Assembly (NCBI GenBank): GCA_016285215.1
Contig: JAEEQI010000054.1
Span: 1 to 13,273, forward strand
Origin: Bacteroidales bacterium
Lineage (GTDB): Bacteria > Bacteroidota > Bacteroidia > Bacteroidales > UBA932
Direction of reading: 5' to 3'
Length of the DNA stretch: 13,273 nucleotides
Positions 6,809-13,273 of the stretch are shown here, in pieces. The translations under genes and the position numbers were made by a program. Position 1 is the first letter of the stretch; the number at the start of each line of letters is the position of its first letter. Under the pieces are notes generated by a model that saw nothing but the letters and a program-made list of their open reading frames with translations, was not told where the DNA came from and ran no database searches.

Positions 6809-8497
6809 ATGAAAAAGATATTATTTGCTATCCTGGGCGTGGCCCTTCTCGCTGTTTCCTGCGGAAAGGTGAAGGAAGAAGCCAACCCGTATCGTAAGGT
6901 AGTGGGCTACAAGCCCTCTACCTTCACGATGACCGTTCCCGGTAACCTGACTCCCATCAATGCCTCCTGGATCACCATGAGCCAGTCCGGCACTACGGCC
7001 ACTTTCACCACCAAGCTCAACACCACGGGCCTGGTGCGTCGCGCCGAGTTCCCCATCGCCGGTGGCGGTGTCTGCGTCATCAGCCAGAAGACGCAGGATC
7101 TGGACGCTGCTCTCGCACTTTCCGTTGCCGCATTTGGTGACGACTATGCCACCATTGCCGTGGATGTGAATACGTCCAACCTGGATGACTATGCCGGTTG
7201 GGGTGTCCTCTATAGCAAGGAGAACGACAAGTCCAAAGCTACCAAGCAGGCCGGTACCACCGCCCTGGTGGCCGGAAAGAACAAGATCACCCTTTCCAAT
7301 CTGGAAAAGAACACCATGTACTACATCTGGGGTTATGTTGAGTCCCTGGAGGGTATGAAGGTGGAAAGCGCCAAGCCCTTCGGCTTCATCAAGCCCATCG
7401 TTGTGGCCCAGGGTGAAGACCTCCAGGCTGCCATCAACAGCGCTCCCGCCTATTCTGAGGTGCGTGTCGCTGCCGGTGCCGTATTCCCTGGCGGAGTATG
7501 CCTCAAGGCCGATGTGACCGTTTCCGGTGGTTGGGAGAATGGCTTTACGGAGCAGAACGTGGACAAGAAGTCCGTCATCGACGGTAACAATACCGTGAAC
7601 TGCGTATTCGTGGGCTTCAACCCCCAGACCAAGGTGAAAGAACCCCTCGAGAGCCCGGCTACCATCTCCAACTTCGAGCTGCGTAACGGCTACGCCAACG
7701 ATATCGTGAACAAGGGCGGCGGCATCTATGTATGCGGCGACGTGATTGTTGACAACTGCTACATTCACGACAACACTTCCACCAACCGTGGTGGCGCCCT
7801 GCTCACCGCAGAAGGCGTAGATGGTACCTGCATCGTCAAGAACAGCATTATCAAGGACAACGTGAGCACGGGTCACCACGCCGGTGGCTTCTGCTTCGAC
7901 GGCGAGGCTAACCAGACGGTTTACCTGATCAACAACCTCATCACCGGCAACTTCGCCAAGAAGTTCGACGGTTACTGCGCTGCCGTGATGATCTACAAGA
8001 ATGTTGAGATGTACATGATCAACAACACCATCACCGCTAACAAGAACTACGATGAGAATGATGGAAGCCCCTGGTTCTGCATCCAGACCCGTGAGCAGAT
8101 CAAGATGTTCATGGTGAACAATATCGTGGCCGGTAATCTCTCCGCCATCAAGGACAACCCCGACGTGTTCTACCGCCAGGCCTACCAGGCCAAGCTGGAC
8201 TGCGTGGTGCGTGAAGACTGCGTGGTACGCAGCAACATCATCGAGGGTGGTATCTACGGTGACGGCAAACCTGAACCGGATGCCGAGAAGGGCAACATCA
8301 TTCCCAAGGTGGGCTTCGACCTTACCACCATCTTCGCTGATCCTGCCAAGGGCGACTACATGCCCAAGGGAGACGCCCTCAACGGTGACTACAGCGACGA
8401 TGTGGCCAAGATCATGAAAGACTACGGTAAAGACCTCCTGGGTAAGAACCGTGTCGTAGATGGTAAGATCAACATGGGCTGCTATCAGGTCCAGTAG
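6809..8497 (+). CDS. Surface lipoprotein: BACON-like, Fn3-like and right-handed beta-helix domains (putative glycan-binding protein)
   Basis: This 562-aa protein is the third gene of the susCD operon, the slot usually held by SusE/F-type or surface glycan-binding proteins. A lipoprotein leader ends LLAVSC with Cys18 lipidated. Residues about 38-95 fit a BACON-type beta sandwich (SWITMSQSGTTATFTTKLN, then RRAEFPIAG...VCVISQ). About 98-195 look like an Fn3-type fold. From about 198 to 515 repeated rungs of the form 'DVIVDNCYIHDN', 'CIVKNSIIKDNV', 'VYLINNLITGNF', 'MYMINNTITANK' and 'MFMVNNIVAGN' indicate a right-handed parallel beta-helix of the pectin-lyase fold. The end, DLLGKNRVVDGKINMGCYQ, resembles the closing motif of 'choice-of-anchor Q' proteins. 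Twelve cysteines besides the lipidated one is a high number. No confident lyase active site was found, so a binding role is likelier, but an enzymatic role cannot be excluded. A strong terminator follows. Confidence 0.82.
   Translation: MKKILFAILGVALLAVSCGKVKEEANPYRKVVGYKPSTFTMTVPGNLTPINASWITMSQSGTTATFTTKLNTTGLVRRAEFPIAGGGVCVISQKTQDLDAALALSVAAFGDDYATIAVDVNTSNLDDYAGWGVLYSKENDKSKATKQAGTTALVAGKNKITLSNLEKNTMYYIWGYVESLEGMKVESAKPFGFIKPIVVAQGEDLQAAINSAPAYSEVRVAAGAVFPGGVCLKADVTVSGGWENGFTEQNVDKKSVIDGNNTVNCVFVGFNPQTKVKEPLESPATISNFELRNGYANDIVNKGGGIYVCGDVIVDNCYIHDNTSTNRGGALLTAEGVDGTCIVKNSIIKDNVSTGHHAGGFCFDGEANQTVYLINNLITGNFAKKFDGYCAAVMIYKNVEMYMINNTITANKNYDENDGSPWFCIQTREQIKMFMVNNIVAGNLSAIKDNPDVFYRQAYQAKLDCVVREDCVVRSNIIEGGIYGDGKPEPDAEKGNIIPKVGFDLTTIFADPAKGDYMPKGDALNGDYSDDVAKIMKDYGKDLLGKNRVVDGKINMGCYQVQ
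8198..8230 (+). repeat. Short in-frame tandem duplication (DCVVR-x-DCVVR) in the beta-helix gene
   Basis: GACTGCGTGGTGCGT (8198-8212) recurs as GACTGCGTGGTACGC (8216-8230), two mismatches in 15 and a period of 18 nt. Both mismatches are synonymous third positions, so the encoded DCVVR (residues 464-468 and 470-474) is identical. It adds two of the protein's cysteines six residues apart. Confidence 0.6.
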
Positions 8498-8526
8498 AAT
8501 CTTTAGCTTAAACGAAGAATTTCATC

Positions 8527-8558
8527 AGGGCGAAGCCGCAAGGTTTCGCCCTTTTTTT
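8527..8558 (+). terminator. Rho-independent terminator of the susCD operon
   Basis: AGGGCGAAGCC (8527-8537) pairs with GGTTTCGCCCT (8542-8552) over 11 bp with one G-U wobble and closes on a GCAA loop, a GNRA tetraloop. Seven Ts (8552-8558) follow directly. It starts 29 nt after the stop of the beta-helix lipoprotein gene. There is no matching A-run upstream, so it should act on the + strand only. Confidence 0.92.
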
Positions 8559-8573
8559 CTGAAAGAAAAGACC

Positions 8574-8604
8574 TTTGAATTTTGCGCCGGTTTTGTTAAA
8601 TTTG
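8574..8604 (+). promoter_or_regulatory. Bacteroides-type promoter for the GH92 / phosphodiesterase-phosphatase pair
   Basis: TTTG at 8574-8577 and TAAATTTG at 8597-8604 match the -33 (TTTG) and -7 (TAnnTTTG) consensus exactly with a 19-bp spacer. The start of transcription would be near 8609-8611, leaving a leader of about 40 nt before the ATG at 8652. Following a strong terminator by only 15 bp, it makes the two downstream genes a separate transcription unit from susCD. Confidence 0.72.
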
Positions 8605-8615
8605 TGTTTTAACAC
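8604..8615 (+). promoter_or_regulatory. 12-bp inverted repeat at the predicted GH92 transcription start
   Basis: GTGTT-TT-AACAC has perfect 5-bp arms around a TT centre. It overlaps the last base of the -7 box and the expected start site, where a bound repressor would block initiation. It shares arm length and TT centre, but not sequence, with the inverted repeat at 1865-1876. A chance palindrome in AT-rich DNA is possible. Confidence 0.3.
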
Positions 8616-8651
8616 TATACTTTGCCAATTATTAAAGTTTTTTCTTAACAT

Positions 8652-11447
8652 ATGAAGCTTAACCCTCTGTTTATCTTACTGTTAGCCGCTGCGGCTGCCT
8701 GCACCCAGACGACCCCTTCGGCCCTGGATTCGGTGGATGTCTTTAACGGCACCGGTTTTCACGGTCATACCTATCCTGGCGCCACTACGCCTTTCGGCCT
8801 GGTTCAACTGAGCCCGGATACCCGCACCTACGGCTGGGACGGCTGCTCCGGCTATCATTATTCCGATACGGCCATCCTGGGTTTCAGCCATACGCACCTT
8901 TCCGGTACCGGCTGCGCAGACCTGGGAGACTTCCTCTTTACCCCTGGCGTTGGGGCCATCAAGCCCTTGTCGCTGGACCACAAGAAGGAAACGGCCCGTC
9001 CCGGTTACTACAAGGTGGTTACCCCCAAGGTGACGGTGGAACTCACCGCCACCCCGCACGTGGGCGTGCACCGTTACACGTTCACCGGGGAAGGGGAGCG
9101 TAAGGTTCTGCTGAATGCCAACCACTGCATTGGAGACGGCAATGTGGCCGTTGAAGCCTGGTTCAAGGAAGAAGACAACGAGGTCAGCGGAAAGCGCCTG
9201 GTGAACGGTTGGGTACAGGGGAGAAGCATTTACCTCAATGCCGCCTTCTCTGAGAAGTTTGAAAAGGCCCAAACCGTGGCCCCCGGAGAGCTTCTGCTTA
9301 CCTTCCCGGAGGGTGTAGAGGAACTCACCGTCTGGGCGGGCCTGTCCTATACGGGCCAGGAGGAGGCCAAGGCCAACCGTAAGGCCGAGACCGAAGGAAA
9401 GGATTTCGAAGCCGTCCTGGGCCAGGCAACCAAGGCCTGGAACGAGGCTCTGAGCACTATCTCCGTAGAAGGCGGTCCGGTGGAGCAGTTCTACACCTGC
9501 CTCTACCACACCTACGTGGAGCCCAACAACATTGCCGATTTCGCCAGCCCCAGACCCTTCTATTCCACGCTCTCGCTGTGGGATACGTTCCGTAGCTGGA
9601 ACCCGCTGCAGACCCTGGTGAATCCCACGCTGGTCAATGATATGATTGGCAGTATGCTGGAGATGTACCGCAGCTGGGGAGAACTTCCCATCTGGCCCCT
9701 GGGCCACGGGGAGACCGGCTGTATGATTGGTTATCACAGCATCCCCGTGATTGCTGACGCCTGGCTCCACGGCATCCGCGACTACGACGGAAACGAGGCC
9801 CTGGCCGCTATGGTGGCTTCTTCCAACAAGAACAAGGGCATTACCTCGGATCTGTATAACAAATACAACTACATCCCCTCGGACCTGATGCGTCAGTCCG
9901 TTTCCCAGACCCTCGAGATGGCCTACGACGACTGGTGCATAGCCCGTATGGCCGAGAACCTGGGCCAGACAGGCATTGCCGCCGAGTACTACGCCCGCTC
10001 CCTGCGTTACCAGAATCTCTTTGATCCCGCGACCGGCTTTATGCGCGGCAGGGACCACAACGGCAACTGGGTAGAACCGTTTGACCCCATTGCCTCCACG
10101 TACGATTATACGGAAGCCATTCCCTGGCAGGCCCGCTTCTTTGTCCCTCACGACATTGCCGGCCATACGGATCTGATGGGTGGCACCCAGCCTATGCTGG
10201 CCGCCCTGGATTCCCTCTTTACCTACGAAGAGCGCAGCGACAAGGTGCACGTGTCGGATATCACCGGCCTTATGGGCCAGTATGCCCACGGCAACGAGCC
10301 CAGCCACCATATGGCCTGGATCTATAACTGGCTGGGCGCCCCGTCCCGCAGCCAGGAGATTGTCCGTTCCCTCCTGGAAGAGATGTATAACACCACGCCC
10401 GAAGGTGTCTGCGGCAACGAAGACTGCGGCCAGATGAGCGCCTGGTACATTCTCTCTTCCCTGGGTATCTATCCCGCCTGCCCCACCAGCGGTGAATATG
10501 TGCTGGCGGCTCCTATGTTCAAGAAAGCCACCCTTAAGCTGGGCAACGGAAAGACCCTCACCATTACGGCCGACCATCCCGAAAGGAAGTACGTGGCCGA
10601 TGTAAAACTCAACGGCCAGTCCCTGGACCGCAACTACATTACCTACGAAGAAATGATGGCGGGCGGTACCCTGGCCTTCACGCTTTCCAAGCAGCCGGAC
10701 CACAGCCGCGATGCCCTTTCGGCCCCTTACTCCCTGAGCACGGAGTCCATCGTTTCCACGCCCGTCCTGCCGGCCGGTCTGTCCCTGTTCAAGGGCTCTC
10801 TGGACCTGGTTCTCAGTTGCCGTACGGAAGGCGCCGCCATCCATTATACCCTCGATGGCAGCGAGCCCACGGTGGACAGCCCCCTGTATACCGGTCCCGT
10901 CCAGCTTCATCATTCGGCCGCGATCCGTGCCCGCGCTTACAAGGAGGGGATGAAGCCTTCTCCGGAGGCTTTTGCCCTGGCCACCAAGGCCGAGTTCTCC
11001 CCGGCCACCAAGGTGTCCGGTCTTAAGAACGGCTGCCGCTATACCTACCATCAGGGCGAGTTTGCCTGGGCGGCTGACGTAAAGAAGAGCCCCGTGAAGG
11101 AGAGCGGCGTGATGGAGGCCCCTACCATTGCCAATGCCAAGGATGAGGATCATTTTGGCTATATCTTTACCGGCTATATCGACATCCCCGAAGACGGCAT
11201 CTGGAGCTTCTCCCTCCTGAGCGACGACGGCGCCATCCTGGAGGTGGACGGCCAGCTGGTGGTGAACAACGACGGTTCCCATTCGGCCATTACCACTATG
11301 GGCCGTATTCCGCTCCTCAAGGGTATGCACGCCTACAAGCTGGTTTACCTGGAAGACTACGAAGGTCAGGCCCTTGCCTGGGGCTGGCACTCCGAGCAAG
11401 AATCCGAATTTACCCGTATTCCCAAAGATAAGCTATACTACAGATAA
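8652..11447 (+). CDS. GH92 exo-alpha-mannosidase lipoprotein with chitobiase-like and PA14 C-terminal domains
   Basis: At 931 aa, it belongs to glycoside hydrolase family 92: calcium-dependent, inverting exo-alpha-mannosidases. The leader ends LLAAAAAC with lipidated Cys17. GH92 landmarks in order: NGTGFHGHTYPGATTPFG (32-49), GWDGCSGYHYSD, GFSHTHLSGTGCADLGD, TYDYTEAIPWQ with Glu488 as the probable general acid, HGNEPSHH (546-553), and CGNEDCGQMSAWYILSSLG with Asp591 as a candidate base or calcium ligand. Glu rather than Gln at 488 fits a mannosidase rather than a phosphomannose-uncapping variant. The catalytic part ends near 690. About 706-775 resembles the chitobiase/hexosaminidase C-terminal beta domain (IHYTLDGSEPT). 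About 788-925 is a PA14 domain (FSLLSDDGAILEVDG, then VVNNDGSH), often carbohydrate-binding. Linkage specificity (1,2/1,3/1,6) cannot be assigned. Its stop TAA shares an A with the next ATG, so translational coupling is likely. Confidence 0.93.
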   Translation: MKLNPLFILLLAAAAACTQTTPSALDSVDVFNGTGFHGHTYPGATTPFGLVQLSPDTRTYGWDGCSGYHYSDTAILGFSHTHLSGTGCADLGDFLFTPGVGAIKPLSLDHKKETARPGYYKVVTPKVTVELTATPHVGVHRYTFTGEGERKVLLNANHCIGDGNVAVEAWFKEEDNEVSGKRLVNGWVQGRSIYLNAAFSEKFEKAQTVAPGELLLTFPEGVEELTVWAGLSYTGQEEAKANRKAETEGKDFEAVLGQATKAWNEALSTISVEGGPVEQFYTCLYHTYVEPNNIADFASPRPFYSTLSLWDTFRSWNPLQTLVNPTLVNDMIGSMLEMYRSWGELPIWPLGHGETGCMIGYHSIPVIADAWLHGIRDYDGNEALAAMVASSNKNKGITSDLYNKYNYIPSDLMRQSVSQTLEMAYDDWCIARMAENLGQTGIAAEYYARSLRYQNLFDPATGFMRGRDHNGNWVEPFDPIASTYDYTEAIPWQARFFVPHDIAGHTDLMGGTQPMLAALDSLFTYEERSDKVHVSDITGLMGQYAHGNEPSHHMAWIYNWLGAPSRSQEIVRSLLEEMYNTTPEGVCGNEDCGQMSAWYILSSLGIYPACPTSGEYVLAAPMFKKATLKLGNGKTLTITADHPERKYVADVKLNGQSLDRNYITYEEMMAGGTLAFTLSKQPDHSRDALSAPYSLSTESIVSTPVLPAGLSLFKGSLDLVLSCRTEGAAIHYTLDGSEPTVDSPLYTGPVQLHHSAAIRARAYKEGMKPSPEAFALATKAEFSPATKVSGLKNGCRYTYHQGEFAWAADVKKSPVKESGVMEAPTIANAKDEDHFGYIFTGYIDIPEDGIWSFSLLSDDGAILEVDGQLVVNNDGSHSAITTMGRIPLLKGMHAYKLVYLEDYEGQALAWGWHSEQESEFTRIPKDKLYYR

Positions 11448-13273
11448 TGAAAAACTTATTACTCAGTCTGGCAGTACTGCTGCCGCTTTCCCTCGCTGCC
11501 CAGCAGCCTGTGGTGTTGCATTCGCACAACGATTATAACCGTACGGCTCCCTTCTGGGAGGCTTATTCCCAGCATTGCCGTTCCATTGAGGCCGATGTGT
11601 TCCTGCACGAGGGCCAGTTGCTGGTGGGGCACGAGCTGGAGGATCTGAAGCCGGAAAACAGCTTCCTTAGGATGTACGTAGATCCCATCGTGCGCACTTT
11701 CCACGCCAATGGCAACCGGATGTGGGCCGGTTCCAACGACCGCCTTATGCTGATGGTGGAGCTCAAGAGCGCCACCGAGCCTACGCTCACGGAGGTGATC
11801 AAGCTCCTGGAGCAGTTCCCGGACGTGTTCTGCGCCCCGGATGCCGTTCAGGTAGCCATTACCGGCAATACTCCCTCCAAGGAGAAATTCCTGGATTATC
11901 CCGCCTGGGTGGGCTTTGACGGAGATATCCGTGAAAACTATACCCCTGCCCAGCTGGAGCGCGTGGCCCTGGTGAGTAACTCCTTCCGTATGTTTGCCAA
12001 GAAGTGGAACGGAAAGGGCCGTATGATTGATCCCGAGCTCAACGCCGTTACGGCCGCCATCGAGAAGGTGCATTCCTGGGGCAAGCCCATCCGTTTCTGG
12101 GAGGCTCCCGAAGGCACCACCGCCTATTTCACCTTCTGGAAGATGGGCGTGGACATCATTAACACGGACAAGCCCGCCGTGGCTTCGCTCTTCTTCAGCG
12201 ACTGGGGTAACAAGAACTTCATTATGGGAAAGCACGAGGTACAGGCCGGTGTGACCGGTACCAAGAAACTGGATGCCGCCACCCGCAGTTTCTCCGGTTT
12301 CCAGAACGAGAAACTGCAGTTGACCCACCGCGTTCCCACGTACACGCCCACGTACCGCAACGACGGCTCCAACAAGAAGATCAAGAACGTGATCCTCCTG
12401 ATTGGAGATGGTATGGGCATCAACCAGGTGATGGCCGCGGCCTATGCCAACCAGTATGAACTGAGTATGCTCAAACTCAAGAGCGTGGGCATCCAGTATT
12501 ACAACCCCAACGACGATTTCATCGGAGATTCCGCTTCTGGCGGCAGCGCGCTGGCCACGGGAGAGATGTCCTGGACCCGCCATATCTCCTCCAACAAGGA
12601 CGGTTCCGTCGAATATCCCGCCCTCACGGACTATTTCAAGGCACAGGGCAAGGCCACGGGCGTGGTCTCTCTGGGAGATATTGCCGATGCTACCCCTGCC
12701 GTCTTCTACGGCCACACCTCCGAGCGGGACAGCACGGACCGTATCACCAGTTACTGGCTCACCAGCGACGTGGACCTCATCTGCGGCCCCGGCACCAGCT
12801 ATCTGGAAAGGCCCAGACAAGACGGCATCGATATGCTCTCCGGCATCAAGGCCAATGGCTACAGCTATACAAAAGACGCTACGGCCGTGAATGAAGTGAA
12901 CGGCAAACTCATCTGCTTGGACGACCGTATGGGAGCCTATGCCACCGAGGAAACGCTGGACTTCCTGGCCCGGATTACCAAATCTTCCATCGAAAAGCTT
13001 TCCAAGGATTCCAAGAAGGGCTTCTTCCTGATGGTGGAGGGCGCCAAGATTGACTACGCCGGCCACTCCGACTGCTTCCCGGCTTCCGTGATTGAGGAAT
13101 TCAGCTTTGACCTGGCTGTGGCCGAAGCCCTCAAGTTTGCCGACTCCAACGGAGAGACCCTGGTGGTAGTTACGGCCGACCACGAGACCGGCGGCCTCAC
13201 GCTGCTGGACGGTGACCTGTCTACCGGCCACGTTCTGGCTGTGTACAATTCTGACGACCATACCCCCACCGTG
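11447..13273 (+). CDS. Two-domain protein: AIM6-like GDPD/PI-PLC-type domain fused to alkaline phosphatase (3' end outside window)
   Basis: The frame runs unbroken for 609 codons to the window edge. A signal peptide (MKNLLLSLAVLLPLSLAA) precedes an N-terminal domain of about 20-255. That domain has HSHNDY (25-30), SIEADVFLHEGQLLVGHE (Glu48, Asp50, His62), VELK (Glu105), RFWEAPEG and GVDIINTDKP, the signature of the AIM6-like branch of the GDPD/PI-PLC superfamily. From about 312 a PhoA-type alkaline phosphatase begins. Its landmarks are VILLIGDGMG (Asp321), GDSASGGSALATG (nucleophile Ser362), VEGAKIDYAGH (Glu531, Asp536, His540) and VTADHETGG (Asp578, His579). These match E. coli PhoA D51, S102, E322, D327, H331, D369 and H370 in order, with the same close spacing in each cluster. 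His605 is the likely H412 counterpart. Both active sites look intact, suggesting sequential diester and monoester hydrolysis in the periplasm. No lipobox was seen. Start ATG overlaps the GH92 stop by 1 nt. Confidence 0.92.
   Translation, partial: MKNLLLSLAVLLPLSLAAQQPVVLHSHNDYNRTAPFWEAYSQHCRSIEADVFLHEGQLLVGHELEDLKPENSFLRMYVDPIVRTFHANGNRMWAGSNDRLMLMVELKSATEPTLTEVIKLLEQFPDVFCAPDAVQVAITGNTPSKEKFLDYPAWVGFDGDIRENYTPAQLERVALVSNSFRMFAKKWNGKGRMIDPELNAVTAAIEKVHSWGKPIRFWEAPEGTTAYFTFWKMGVDIINTDKPAVASLFFSDWGNKNFIMGKHEVQAGVTGTKKLDAATRSFSGFQNEKLQLTHRVPTYTPTYRNDGSNKKIKNVILLIGDGMGINQVMAAAYANQYELSMLKLKSVGIQYYNPNDDFIGDSASGGSALATGEMSWTRHISSNKDGSVEYPALTDYFKAQGKATGVVSLGDIADATPAVFYGHTSERDSTDRITSYWLTSDVDLICGPGTSYLERPRQDGIDMLSGIKANGYSYTKDATAVNEVNGKLICLDDRMGAYATEETLDFLARITKSSIEKLSKDSKKGFFLMVEGAKIDYAGHSDCFPASVIEEFSFDLAVAEALKFADSNGETLVVVTADHETGGLTLLDGDLSTGHVLAVYNSDDHTPTV

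Noticed and set aside
8682..11399. 905-codon open frame on the - strand opposite the GH92 gene
   Set aside because: Same codon-register effect. The sense strand has complete GH92, chitobiase-like and PA14 motifs.
11459..13261. 600-codon open frame on the - strand opposite the phosphodiesterase-phosphatase gene
   Set aside because: Also in codon register, bounded by a sense TTA. The sense frame carries intact GDPD-like and PhoA catalytic motifs.

Overview
The window looks like a chromosomal segment of a fairly GC-rich member of the Bacteroidota, most likely an uncultured gut-type Bacteroidales. The reasons are a SusC/SusD pair, many lipoprotein signal peptides, TAnnTTTG-type promoters, AT-rich leaders without clear Shine-Dalgarno sequences, and a BACON-like domain. 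Genus and species cannot be read from the sequence. All real genes are on the + strand and the window is almost fully coding.

Layout. (1) 1-1822: the 3' end of a glycerophosphodiester phosphodiesterase (GDPD) gene, followed after 4 nt by a secreted family C69 (PepD-like) peptidase. (2) 1823-1974: a 152-bp AT-rich gap with a good Bacteroides-type promoter and an 11-bp direct repeat (20-bp period), a possible operator. (3) 1975-8497: a tight three-gene unit of SusC-like TonB-dependent transporter, SusD-like lipoprotein, and a BACON/Fn3-like/beta-helix lipoprotein in the position where surface glycan-binding proteins usually lie. It ends in a strong intrinsic terminator with a GCAA tetraloop. 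(4) 8559-8651: a second promoter. (5) 8652-13273: a GH92 alpha-mannosidase lipoprotein with chitobiase-like and PA14 appendages, overlapped by 1 nt (TAATG) by a two-domain protein that joins an AIM6-type GDPD-like domain to a PhoA-type alkaline phosphatase. The window ends a few residues after its last metal-ligand histidine.

Working model (inference). This is a polysaccharide-utilisation-type locus whose enzymes cut alpha-mannosides and phosphodiesters/phosphomonoesters: one GH92, two GDPD-type domains, one phosphatase and one peptidase. A phosphorylated mannose-containing glycoconjugate (phosphomannan, GPI-like or glycerophosphorylated glycan, phosphorylated glycoprotein) would explain the set better than plain mannan. 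An organic-phosphate-scavenging role is the main alternative. No regulator (SusR, hybrid two-component, ECF sigma/anti-sigma) and no endo-acting glycosidase is inside the window. No tRNA, rRNA, CRISPR array, insertion sequence or phage gene was seen, and no gene-free stretch exceeds about 155 bp.
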